A stretch of 15,572 nt of DNA, taken from the NCBI GenBank assembly GCA_035629935.1, contig DASQLQ010000180.1, forward strand, positions 1 through 15,572. Direction: 5' to 3'. This document shows positions 1 to 6,423 of this stretch, piece after piece. Under the pieces are notes generated by a model. The model was not told the origin of the DNA. It saw only the letters and a program-made list of their open reading frames with translations, and did not search any database. Position 1 is the stretch's first letter. Each line of letters begins with the position of its first letter. The position numbers and the translations under genes are program-made. The stretch is from DASQLQ01 sp035629935. GTDB lineage: Bacteria > Actinomycetota > CADDZG01 > WHSQ01.

Positions 1-544
1 AGGTGTTAGATTCTTCGACGGTGATGACTCCGTCCTTGCCGACCTTGTCCATCGCCTCGGCGATGGCCTCGCCGATCTCAGCGTCGTTGTTGGCCGAGAT
101 AGAAGCCACCTGAGCGATCTGCTCGCGGCCCTCGACGTCCCGGGATTGCGACTGGATGGTCTCGACGACCTTGGCGACGGCCTTCTCGATGCCTCGCTTC
201 AGAGCGATCGGGTTGGCGCCGGCGGCCACGTTGCGCAGGCCCACGCGCACCATCGCCTGGGCGAGAACGGTCGCGGTGGTGGTTCCGTCACCGGCGACGT
301 CATCGGTCTTCTTGGCCACCTCTTTGACGAGCTCGGCGCCGATCTTCTCGTAGGGGTCCTCCAGCTCGATCTCTTTCGCGATCGAAACACCGTCGTTCGT
401 GATCGTGGGGGCGCCCCACTTCTTCTCGAGGACGACGTTGCGGCCCTTGGGGCCCAGGGTGACCTTGACGGCATCGGCGAGCTGGTTCATGCCCCGCTCG
501 AGCGCCCGTCGGGCCTCCTCATCGAAGGCCAGGATCTTGGACAT
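1..544 (-). CDS. groL: Chaperonin GroEL, N-terminal part (runs off the window)
   Basis: This is the large chaperonin subunit, which forms the ATP-driven folding chamber in the cytoplasm. The first 181 residues are visible and the C-terminal two thirds lie beyond the left edge. The reading begins MSKILAFDEEARRALERG and contains the family-typical segments TLGPKGRNVVLEKKWG, TNDGVSIAKEI and the nucleotide-binding AGDGTTTATVLAQ near residues 85-97. The ATG at 542-544 is preceded by AGGAGG (551-556) at a 6-nt spacing, so the start is secure. No groES lies upstream; the neighbour is a mau-like gene. This fits the extra, stand-alone groEL common in Actinobacteria, as opposed to the groES-groEL pair. 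A perfect CIRCE operator lies directly upstream, so HrcA repression released by heat is expected. Identification is very secure; the assignment to the second-copy type is inference. Confidence 0.97.
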   Translation of the reverse strand, partial: MSKILAFDEEARRALERGMNQLADAVKVTLGPKGRNVVLEKKWGAPTITNDGVSIAKEIELEDPYEKIGAELVKEVAKKTDDVAGDGTTTATVLAQAMVRVGLRNVAAGANPIALKRGIEKAVAKVVETIQSQSRDVEGREQIAQVASISANNDAEIGEAIAEAMDKVGKDGVITVEESNT

Positions 545-576
545 CGGTTACCTCCTTGTAGCTGGTAGCTGGCTGG

Positions 577-603
577 TTAGCACTCGTGACTTATGAGTGC
601 TAA
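577..603 (-). promoter_or_regulatory. CIRCE operator (HrcA binding site)
   Basis: A perfect inverted repeat TTAGCACTC-N9-GAGTGCTAA lies 33 nt before the groL start. This matches the CIRCE consensus exactly in both arms and spacing. It lies downstream of, and touches, the proposed -10 box, a position suited to blocking initiation. Confidence 0.97.
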
Positions 604-632
604 CGATACCGCCCGGGGAGGCACCCACGCAA
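603..632 (-). promoter_or_regulatory. Putative groL promoter
   Basis: On the minus strand TTGCGT (627-632) and TATCGT (603-608) are separated by 18 nt and end at the edge of the CIRCE element. Both hexamers are imperfect matches to the housekeeping consensus. The position next to the operator is the main support. Confidence 0.5.
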
Positions 633-663
633 ACCGGACAGCCCTCTTGGGGAGGGAAAGGTC

Positions 664-1227
664 CTAGTAGGCGACCGTCAGGGCGAGGTAGAACGCGATC
701 AGGCAGGATGCGACGCCGTTGGATCGGGCGAACAGGCGCATCGCAGATGGGCTCTCGCAGGAATCCAGGTCGGCGGCAGCGATCACGAGGGCCCGGCCGA
801 TCCCGAACGGAGCACAGACGAGAGCTCCGAGGAGAGGATCCCCTGCCGCAACCACGAGGGCACTCACGACGACATAGGTCCCGTATCTCAAAGACGTATA
901 GAAGGCAGACCCCAATCCAACCCCGTACAGCGTCGACGTAACCGCCGGCGAGAAGAACGTCCGCCACCACTCCGGGACCTGTTTCTGCAGATCGGGCAGT
1001 GGGATCGGAAGCCCGAGGAGGTCCCTCAGCGCGTAGAGAACGCCTATCACCACAACTAAGGCGATGCTCAGGGCGCCCCACGGTGCTCCCAGAACGCTTC
1101 CACTCAGCCCTAGCAGGAACCCAGTTGCAGCAGCCGCGATCGTCGCCCCCAGTGCGTGAAGCGACCACACGAACCAGTACCTAGAGGTCCGGCCCCCATG
1201 CACGACGGGGGAGATGGTCGTCACCAT
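664..1227 (-). CDS. CcdA/MauF-like multi-spanning membrane protein
   Basis: A 187-residue integral membrane protein with about five hydrophobic stretches (roughly residues 17-46, 51-74, 98-127, 130-152 and 170-187). The loop LPDLQKQVPEWWR followed by a glycine-rich YGVGLGSAFYTSLRYGTYVVVSA and APFGIGRAL resembles CcdA/DsbD-like and MauF-like proteins as I recall them; this is similarity by eye, not a search. Such proteins pass electrons or help mature exported disulfide-rich proteins. The ATG at 1225-1227 is the first start after an in-frame stop. The gene is last in a minus-strand set behind the MauD-like and MauA-like genes, 80 bp after the latter. That position supports a role in maturing the MauA-like protein. 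CDS call good, function moderate. It could instead be an unrelated small transporter. Confidence 0.7.
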   Translation of the reverse strand: MVTTISPVVHGGRTSRYWFVWSLHALGATIAAAATGFLLGLSGSVLGAPWGALSIALVVVIGVLYALRDLLGLPIPLPDLQKQVPEWWRTFFSPAVTSTLYGVGLGSAFYTSLRYGTYVVVSALVVAAGDPLLGALVCAPFGIGRALVIAAADLDSCESPSAMRLFARSNGVASCLIAFYLALTVAY

Positions 1228-1307
1228 CGATAAGCCTCAGGGAGAGAAGAGCGTCGACCAACCGGCGAGGAAGGCCGACAGAGCCGCGATGGCGACCAGA
1301 GGGGTTG

Positions 1308-1841
1308 TCAGCAACGCGTGTCGAGATCCCGGTAGCCAACACAGAACACCTTGGTCCCTCCGTAGCAGTAACCCGTGACGCTTGCGTCCCCGTTGATCCG
1401 CCGGTCGGAGAAGGAACAACAGTCCGCGATGCGTCGGATCCTCCCGTTGCAGCATCTGTGCCAGCCACCGCCGTAGCGCGGCTTGCCGGTGTACGGATAC
1501 TTGCGCGGCACGACCTGTTCGCACATCTTGCTGCGCTTCTGGTCGCGCGAGAGGTAGATCTCGCCCTTGTCGTCGACGGGGTGTCCGTACTTGGGATGGA
1601 CCGGATAGCCGTACCGGTCCACTCGCGACAGGGGACTGAATGGGTGGGGACACGAGTTCGTCGTGTACGTGTGACCGCAGATGTGGTGCGCCTCCGCCCG
1701 GCCTGGGGCCAGCGCTGCGGCAACGAAAGGCCCGCCGAGCAGGGCCACGAAGCCCGCGCCGACGCGCCCCAGGAACGAGCGGCGACTCGTGCGCTCGGCC
1801 AGTGCGACGGAGGCCTCTCCAACCAGATGGTCGATGCTCAA
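1308..1841 (-). CDS. MauA-like Tat-exported cysteine-rich protein lacking the TTQ tryptophans
   Basis: A 177-residue protein that resembles the methylamine dehydrogenase light chain. A long twin-arginine signal contains SRRSFLG at 19-25, a hydrophobic core to about 45 and cleavage probably after AEA at 51. The mature part has ten cysteines (55, 64, 107, 130, 131, 141, 142, 159, 167, 177), enough for five disulfides. The segment ASVTGYCY...GYRD (153-172) aligns by eye with the MauA stretch ASWVASCY...AYRDC that carries the first TTQ tryptophan; here that position is not Trp. The only Trp of the mature chain is W127, and the protein stops where the second half of MauA would follow. TTQ needs two tryptophans, so a classical amine dehydrogenase is excluded. 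The TTG start overlaps the MauD-like stop (TTGA). No heavy chain is present. The light-chain relationship is probable; the function is unknown. Confidence 0.8.
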   Translation of the reverse strand: MSIDHLVGEASVALAERTSRRSFLGRVGAGFVALLGGPFVAAALAPGRAEAHHICGHTYTTNSCPHPFSPLSRVDRYGYPVHPKYGHPVDDKGEIYLSRDQKRSKMCEQVVPRKYPYTGKPRYGGGWHRCCNGRIRRIADCCSFSDRRINGDASVTGYCYGGTKVFCVGYRDLDTRC

Positions 1842-2371
1842 CTCGTGTGACTCCCAACTCCGCTATTCGCTATCCGACGCGTTGCGGTATCTACGAGACC
1901 TTCCATCTGCTCGAGATTGTTAACGGTTCCCTTCGCGCGCACGATCCCGGACGTGTCGAGCATCACGACGTAAGGGGTTCCCGGCACCTCATAGGCGATG
2001 GCGACGTCCCGGCCCGGGATCACGGGTGCCGAGATCGTTCCGACATCCAGGCTTCGCGCGGTGTCGAACACGTCGACGTCGGTTACGACGTAGGGACGGA
2101 AGCTGCCCGAAGAAGCGATCGCCGGCAGGGAGGGAAGGACCTGTTCGCAAACGTGACAGCCGGGAGATACGAAGAGCAGCAATTGGGCTTCGCCCGGCCC
2201 CCCGATCGTGATCGACTCGCCGCTGAGGGCAAGGGCATCGATCGCGGGAGGTGCCTCGCCCAGAGGCGGCCCCTCATCGTCCAGCTCCAGAGCGCCCCGG
2301 GGGCCGAGCCTGAGGTGGAGTGTCCCGATCTGCCGTGCCAGGGCCACGACGACGAAGCAGAGCACGATCAC
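1838..2371 (-). CDS. mauD: MauD-like thioredoxin-fold membrane-anchored protein
   Basis: A membrane-anchored thioredoxin-fold protein that in methylamine-utilisation systems is thought to form or isomerise disulfides in the exported light chain. The segment ARQIGTLHLRLGPRGAL (12-28) with the following PPLGEAP is typical of MauD. The redox pair is C72-H-V-C75 in FVSPGCHVCEQV, and a cis-proline segment GTPYVV lies near residue 130. The usable GTG at 2369-2371 cuts into the anchor helix. The frame stays open to a stop at 2420-2422, and a CTG at 2414-2416, 6 nt after GGAG, would restore the usual N-terminus DGWWAASYIVLWALV. The true start is therefore probably upstream of the one given. It is the first gene of the minus-strand mau-like set and overlaps the next by 4 bp. 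Two hairpin repeats lie upstream at 2467-2521. Confidence 0.85.
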   Translation of the reverse strand: MIVLCFVVVALARQIGTLHLRLGPRGALELDDEGPPLGEAPPAIDALALSGESITIGGPGEAQLLLFVSPGCHVCEQVLPSLPAIASSGSFRPYVVTDVDVFDTARSLDVGTISAPVIPGRDVAIAYEVPGTPYVVMLDTSGIVRAKGTVNNLEQMEGLVDTATRRIANSGVGSHTS

Positions 2372-2466
2372 GAGCGCCCAGAGGACGATGTACGACGCCG
2401 CCCACCAACCGTCCAGAGGTCACTCCAATCAATCGAATGAGAGGTTCGGAGGCTACCGCTTGTTCG

Positions 2467-2488
2467 GCCGGTGGCCGAGCCCACCGGC
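2467..2488 (-). repeat. Dispersed hairpin repeat, copy A
   Basis: On the minus strand this copy has left arm GCCGGTGG, loop GCTCGG and right arm CCACCGGC, a perfect 8-bp stem. It lies about 50 nt before the probable mauD start, on the sense strand of that gene. It is the most symmetrical of five related copies in the window (also 2500, 5266, 8506, 11520). Confidence 0.75.
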
Positions 2489-2499
2489 TGTCGTGCCTG

Positions 2500-2521
2500 G
2501 CTCGTGGCCGAGCCCACCGGC
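2500..2521 (-). repeat. Dispersed hairpin repeat, copy B
   Basis: Minus strand: left arm GCCGGTGG, loop GCTCGG, right arm CCACGAGC. It starts 33 bp from copy A and shares 20 identical bases with it (2504-2523 against 2471-2490). The stem has two mismatches, so it is the weakest copy. A third partial unit CCCACCGGCT follows at 2524-2533. It sits between the divergent mauD and mauE genes. Confidence 0.7.
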
Positions 2522-2548
2522 TGCCCACCGGCTTAGGATTCCCGGCTC

Positions 2549-3067
2549 ATGGTGGACATAGTGACCCGACTCGGCGCTGCCTGCCTGGCCGTCACGTTCG
2601 CCTGGGCCGCCGCCAGCAAGCTCATCCGTTTCGCCCACTGGCGGGCTGCACTCGAGCCCTACGGGTTGCCTCGCTCTTTCCGATCCCTCGCAGCGGTTGG
2701 TGTCCCCATCACCGAGGTAACAGTTGTCGTCCTGTTGCTCGCCGGAAACGTGCAGGCAGGTACCTCGCTTGCATGCGGTCTGTTGGCATTGTTCAGCGCA
2801 GCGTTGCTGCGCGCTCGCGCTGCTCAAGGAGATCGTTTGCCTTGCGGCTGTTTCGGGCGCACTCAGGAGCGGGACTATCGGGTTCTGTTGTTGAGGAACG
2901 CGCTGCTGGCTCTGTTGGGCGCGGTGGTGCTCACGCTCGGTGTCGGGTCGGACACTTCGATCGATGTCGCAACGGGAGACCTGGCTCCGGTGGCGTTGGT
3001 CCTTGCGGGGATCGGGTTGATCGGTTGGATGGCTGTGCAGGCGAGCACCGCGATGAGGAACAAGTAG
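2549..3067 (+). CDS. mauE: MauE/DoxX-like redox membrane protein
   Basis: A 172-residue membrane protein of the MauE/DoxX-like family. It starts with a hydrophobic helix with AAASKLIRFAHWRAALEPYGLP (20-41), the family pattern around an AxSK motif and a YGLP turn. Three further hydrophobic segments follow at about 50-66, 72-88 and 108-165. The loop carries C99-G-C101-F-G, the conserved CGCFG-type motif thought to relay thiol electrons. In mau systems MauE works with MauD to mature the light chain, and the same family occurs in other exported-thiol pathways. The gene diverges from mauD across a 130-bp region full of hairpin repeats and ends one base before the ATG of the next gene, so it is transcribed with it. 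The ATG at 2549 has no strong ribosome site. Confidence 0.85.
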   Translation: MVDIVTRLGAACLAVTFAWAAASKLIRFAHWRAALEPYGLPRSFRSLAAVGVPITEVTVVVLLLAGNVQAGTSLACGLLALFSAALLRARAAQGDRLPCGCFGRTQERDYRVLLLRNALLALLGAVVLTLGVGSDTSIDVATGDLAPVALVLAGIGLIGWMAVQASTAMRNK

Positions 3068-3655
3068 ATGATCCGCGCAGCATGTATAGCGCTCGTCTGT
3101 GTAGCGACCCTCGTGCTCCCGGTCATCGCAGGCGCATCGCATCAGGACGTCCAGGACCCGCTCGACACGCGCGGCCCCCTCGACGTACGGTCGGTGAAGA
3201 TGACCCAGGGCGGGCGTTATCCCCGCTGGGTTATCTCTACCTGGGATTCGTGGAAGGCGTCCAAGATCTTCGATCGCGGATACCTGCTTCTCGAATACGA
3301 CACCCTCGGTGACCGGCACTTCGATTACTACGCTTTGATCCGATCCACGGGGGGCCGTCTTTCTGGAACCTTGCACAGGGATTACGACCGCAAATCCGAT
3401 CGGCGCGTTGCGCGTTTGCATCTTTCCCGCCCCGGGCAGGGCTCCGTTCGTGTCCGCGTGCCACTCAAGAAGATGACGTTCAAGGATCCATTCCGCTACC
3501 GGTGGAAGGCACACACACTGTGGAGCGGACGCAGATGTGTCGAGGTGTGCATCGATCGTGTACCGGACAGCGGTTCCGTGACCGAACCGCGACCGGTGCC
3601 GACGCCCACCCCAACGGTCACGATCACACCGACACCCACCGACACCGACATCTAA
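3068..3655 (+). CDS. Secreted protein of unknown function with a Pro/Thr tail
   Basis: I do not recognise this 195-residue protein. A signal peptide of about 23 residues (MIRAACIALVCVATLVLPVIAGA) is followed by a basic, aromatic, beta-rich-looking domain to about 165. That domain includes VISTWDSWKASKIFDRGYLLLEYD and DYYALIRSTGGRLSG, and a cysteine pair C157-x3-C161 near its end. The C-terminus is a low-complexity Pro/Thr tail (PTPTPTVTITPTPTDT), which in secreted actinobacterial proteins is often O-mannosylated or acts as a spacer. The ATG directly abuts the mauE stop with no gap, so it is translated from the mauE message. It could be a thiol-containing client of the MauE-like protein, but that is inference. 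No membrane anchor or sortase motif is visible. Confidence 0.8.
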   Translation: MIRAACIALVCVATLVLPVIAGASHQDVQDPLDTRGPLDVRSVKMTQGGRYPRWVISTWDSWKASKIFDRGYLLLEYDTLGDRHFDYYALIRSTGGRLSGTLHRDYDRKSDRRVARLHLSRPGQGSVRVRVPLKKMTFKDPFRYRWKAHTLWSGRRCVEVCIDRVPDSGSVTEPRPVPTPTPTVTITPTPTDTDI

Positions 3656-3664
3656 GGCGCAGAG

Positions 3665-5266
3665 GTGGCTCCCAAACTGGTCATCCTCGGGTGGGACTCG
3701 GCGACCTTCGACGTGATCGATCCGTTGCGCTCGGAGGGAAGGCTTCCGGTCCTAGACGGTTTGATCGGCGCTGGAACCCGTTCCCCCCTTCGGTCGACCT
3801 GGCCCCCGATGACCGACTGCGCCTGGACCTCGGCCTTCACGGGCTCGAATCCCGGCCGGCACGGCATCTTCGGTTCCTGGTACCGGGCGCCCGGCGCGTA
3901 CGCTTGCCGCTACTTCTCCTCGCGTGATCGCCGTGCACCGGCGTTGTGGGAGCTGACGGAAGACGTTCGACATCTCGTGTGGAACGTCCCCATGGCTTTT
4001 CCTCCGCAGGCGATCGAGGGAGCCATGGTCTCCGGGTACGGCGCGCCTCCCGGGTCGAGATTCTGCGAGCCCGCATCGTTGCAACGATCTCTCGCCGAGC
4101 GATTCCCGCTAGAGGATCTCGTCGATCGAGCTCCGCACGGTTCGCTTGAGGACTTCTTCGATGATCTGGTCAGAGGGCTCGAGGTCCAGGCGCGAGCGAT
4201 CGTATGGGCCGCAACTGAGGTCGGAGCCGATTGTGTGACCGCGGTGTGGCCGCAGGTGGATCGCGCGCAACACTTCTTCTGGCAGTTCAGAGAAAACGAC
4301 CATCCTTTGGCCGACGCGGTGACGCGGGTGTACGAAGCGATGGATGCTGCGACGGGAACGATCGTGGAAGCATTCGCGGACGCGAACTTCCTGGTTGTCA
4401 GCGACCATGGAGCCGGTTCTCTGAACGGCGACGTGAACCTGGGCCTGTGGTTGGTCGAGAACGGGCACGCCGAGTTCGCCGAGATCCGTCGAGCGGGTGA
4501 CCGGGGGATCCTCGAGCTCGCCTGGTTGCTACCGCCCTCGGTCCGCCGTTTCGCGCGCGGGTTGGCACCCGGGCTGGCTCGCAAAGTGATGAGCGCGACC
4601 CTCAGCGGAGCGCTCGCCCCGTTCGACTGGACGCGGAGCAGGGCGTTCGTCGGGTTCCACGGCGATCTGTGGTTGAACCTGAGTGGACGAGAGCCGGCGG
4701 GCATCGTGTCCCCCGGCCAGGCGGACGCGGTCCGCGACGAGATCCGGTCCGGCCTACTTGAGCTAACGGATCCGAGAACTGGCTCGCCCGTGTTCGCGGA
4801 TGTGCACCGTCGGGATGACATCTATTCCGGCCCCCACGTCGATCTGGCTCCCGATCTGATGCTCGATTCGTGGACGAACGGCTACCGCGTCGCTCCCAGC
4901 CGCGGGCCCGAGCAGGAGCTGGTCGGTGCGCCTCTCGCTCTCGCGGGGGTCGACGCGTCGTGGTCGGCCGATCATCGGCCGCTCGGTGTCTGGGTCGCAG
5001 CCGGGCCGGAGATGGGCCGGGGCTCGGTGGATGAGCTGGCGCTCTACGACGTCTGCCCGACGGCCCTCGCTCTCTTGGATCAGCCGGTTCCGGCCGGCAT
5101 CGATGGAGCGGTCGCGGCCCCCAGCCTCGACGCTGCCTTCCTCACGGCACACCCGGTCCGCACGGCGAACGTCAGCTCGCAACGAGCCGCGGTGGAGGAC
5201 GAGTATTCGGAGACCGAGGCGGCGGCGGTGGCCGAGCACCTGAAGGACCTCGGTTACATCGAGTAG
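3665..5266 (+). CDS. Alkaline phosphatase superfamily phosphodiesterase/phosphatase
   Basis: A 533-residue cytoplasmic-looking member of the alkaline-phosphatase superfamily (type I phosphodiesterase / nucleotide pyrophosphatase group, AglX-like). The metal and catalytic pattern is complete: D11 in LVILGWDSA, nucleophile T50 in WPPMTDCAWTSAFTG with the following NPGRHGIFG, D199/H203 in VDRAQHFFW, D247-H248 in VVSDHGAGS and H437 in ADHRPLGV. The C-terminus ends in HLKDLGYIE, as many family members do. No signal peptide is present. The GTG start lies 9 bp after the previous stop with AAGG upstream, so it belongs to the mauE transcription unit. The substrate cannot be read from the sequence; relatives act on nucleotide sugars, lipid-linked sugars or phosphonates. 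The stop codon's last base is the first base of hairpin repeat copy E. Confidence 0.9.
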   Translation: MAPKLVILGWDSATFDVIDPLRSEGRLPVLDGLIGAGTRSPLRSTWPPMTDCAWTSAFTGSNPGRHGIFGSWYRAPGAYACRYFSSRDRRAPALWELTEDVRHLVWNVPMAFPPQAIEGAMVSGYGAPPGSRFCEPASLQRSLAERFPLEDLVDRAPHGSLEDFFDDLVRGLEVQARAIVWAATEVGADCVTAVWPQVDRAQHFFWQFRENDHPLADAVTRVYEAMDAATGTIVEAFADANFLVVSDHGAGSLNGDVNLGLWLVENGHAEFAEIRRAGDRGILELAWLLPPSVRRFARGLAPGLARKVMSATLSGALAPFDWTRSRAFVGFHGDLWLNLSGREPAGIVSPGQADAVRDEIRSGLLELTDPRTGSPVFADVHRRDDIYSGPHVDLAPDLMLDSWTNGYRVAPSRGPEQELVGAPLALAGVDASWSADHRPLGVWVAAGPEMGRGSVDELALYDVCPTALALLDQPVPAGIDGAVAAPSLDAAFLTAHPVRTANVSSQRAAVEDEYSETEAAAVAEHLKDLGYIE

Positions 5267-5287
5267 GTGATGGGCTCGGCCATCGCC
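5266..5287 (+). repeat. Dispersed hairpin repeat, copy E
   Basis: Plus strand: left arm GGTGATGG, loop GCTCGG, right arm CCATCGCC, eight pairs including one U-G. On the other strand that pair becomes a C-A mismatch, so the plus strand is the structured one. It begins on the last base of the phosphatase stop codon. It is followed by a second stem ATCTGGG/CCCAGAT (5306-5312 with 5321-5327). Confidence 0.7.
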
Positions 5288-5303
5288 CAAAGCAAACGCC
5301 GAG

Positions 5304-5531
5304 CTATCTGGGGGGGAAAGCCCAGATGTCGCGCGGTGACCTCGGTGCCTCCGCTGGGCCGCCACTTAGAGCAGCTCGTTTCATCCTTCTGATGATCAAG
5401 CGCCAGACGACTACCCAGCCGATCGAGACCACGATCAGGAGGACACACGCGATCGTGAGGGTTGGGTCCGTCAGGAACTCGCGCAACGGCCGTTCTGCCG
5501 CAAACGTGAGGTAGACCGGCCAGGTTTTCAC
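5304..5531 (-). CDS. Possible small membrane protein, 75 aa
   Basis: An unrecognised open frame in the otherwise gene-free stretch 5267-5594. Residues 1-24 are amphipathic. A clean hydrophobic helix TIACVLLIVVSIGWVVVWRLII (about 26-47) is followed by RRMKR, obeying the positive-inside rule. The tail is Pro/Arg rich and may be extra. Third codon positions are mostly G or C, as in its neighbours, which supports coding. The GTG start has no visible ribosome site. The end overlaps a stem-loop (5306-5327) and runs antisense to the region behind hairpin copy E, so an RNA gene on the other strand is a competing reading. Confidence 0.45.
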   Translation of the reverse strand: MKTWPVYLTFAAERPLREFLTDPTLTIACVLLIVVSIGWVVVWRLIIRRMKRAALSGGPAEAPRSPRDIWAFPPR

Positions 5532-5594
5532 GAGGGGGCCGAAATCCTAATCGGGCGAAGCATCCCCGCTGGGCTCTGCGAAGATGCGCAACAG

Positions 5595-6416
5595 ATGGAC
5601 GACCTCCTGCGAGCCAAGCGAGCCACCCTGTGCCGATCCCTCAATGCTTACGGCCGGGTGGTGGTGGCGTACTCGGGGGGTGTCGACTCGAGCCTTCTGG
5701 CTGCGGTTGCCCACGAGGTCTTGGGTACGGAGGCTCTCTGTGTCACCGCCGTGTCCCCCTCGCTGTCTCGCGGCGAGCTCGACTCGGCAAGAGCTCTGGC
5801 CGCGGACAGGGGTTGGAACCAAGCAGAGGTGCGCACACGGGAGATGGAACGGGAGGACTATGCCCGCAACTCGACCGATCGTTGCTACTGGTGCAAGACA
5901 GAGCTCTTCGAGGTCCTGGCCCCCGTCGCGGCCGAGCGTTCCGCCACCGTCCTGATCGGCACGAACCTGGACGACCTGTCCGATCATCGCCCGGGTTTGC
6001 GGGCGGCCGAGGAGCTGCATGTGGCATCGCCGTTGGTCGAGGCAGGCCTTGGCAAGGCCGACGTGCGAGCTCTCTCCCGAGACCTTGATCTTCCAACGGC
6101 GGAGAAGCCGTCGTCGCCGTGTCTGGCGTCGCGGATCGCGTATGGGATCCGAGTGACACCTAGTGGCCTTCGCCGTGTCGACCGGGCCGAGACCTTCATT
6201 CGTTCGTTGGGCTTCTCGGTGGTGCGAGTGCGCGACCACGGCTCGGCCGCCCGAGTCGAGGTTGGGCGTGACGAAGTCCCCAGGGCCCTCACATTGGAAG
6301 AGAGGATCGGCGACGAACTGCGTTCGATGGGATACAGCTCGGTGTCGGTGGACCCGGAGGGGTACCGGATGGGCTCCCTGAACGCTCTGCCCATCGTCGA
6401 AACCCCGACAGTTTGA
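5595..6416 (+). CDS. larE: ATP-dependent sacrificial sulfur transferase LarE
   Basis: LarE-type PP-loop enzyme, 273 residues, close to the family length. In lactate racemase maturation LarE adenylylates and then sulfurates the pyridinium cofactor that binds nickel. The PP-loop is SGGVDS (27-32) in VVVAYSGGVDSSLLA. C176 in KPSSPCLASRIAYG is at the position of the sacrificial cysteine of the Lactobacillus enzyme. C97 and C100 form RCYWCK, so the protein has the three-cysteine set reported for LarE forms that carry a [4Fe-4S] cluster and are not sacrificial (recalled, to be verified). IGTNLDDLSDHRPG is also typical. larB, larC and larA are not in the window, so the cofactor's user is unknown. 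The ATG at 5595 has only a weak ribosome site. The next gene starts 7 bp after the stop. Confidence 0.9.
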   Translation: MDDLLRAKRATLCRSLNAYGRVVVAYSGGVDSSLLAAVAHEVLGTEALCVTAVSPSLSRGELDSARALAADRGWNQAEVRTREMEREDYARNSTDRCYWCKTELFEVLAPVAAERSATVLIGTNLDDLSDHRPGLRAAEELHVASPLVEAGLGKADVRALSRDLDLPTAEKPSSPCLASRIAYGIRVTPSGLRRVDRAETFIRSLGFSVVRVRDHGSAARVEVGRDEVPRALTLEERIGDELRSMGYSSVSVDPEGYRMGSLNALPIVETPTV

Positions 6417-6423
6417 GACACAG

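Noticed and set aside
642..656. CCCTC-TTGGG-GAGGG as a terminator of the mau-like minus-strand operon
   Set aside because: Five-bp stem with no following T tract on the minus strand; too weak to call.
1308..1841. Calling the gene a functional methylamine dehydrogenase light chain
   Set aside because: The two tryptophans needed for TTQ are not available and the second half of the chain is missing, so enzyme activity of that type is not supported.
2320..3514. Long open frames of 330 and 353 codons across the mauE region (plus and minus)
   Set aside because: They cross mauE, the secreted-protein gene and the repeat-rich divergent region, and read as low-complexity Arg-rich sequence; the mauE frame has motifs and the correct length.
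5266..5346. Resemblance of the GGTGATGG start to a fluoride riboswitch
   Set aside because: Only the first eight bases match; the pseudoknot segments and the conserved GCTGATGG-CTCCTAC-type end are absent, and the arm pairs as a simple hairpin.
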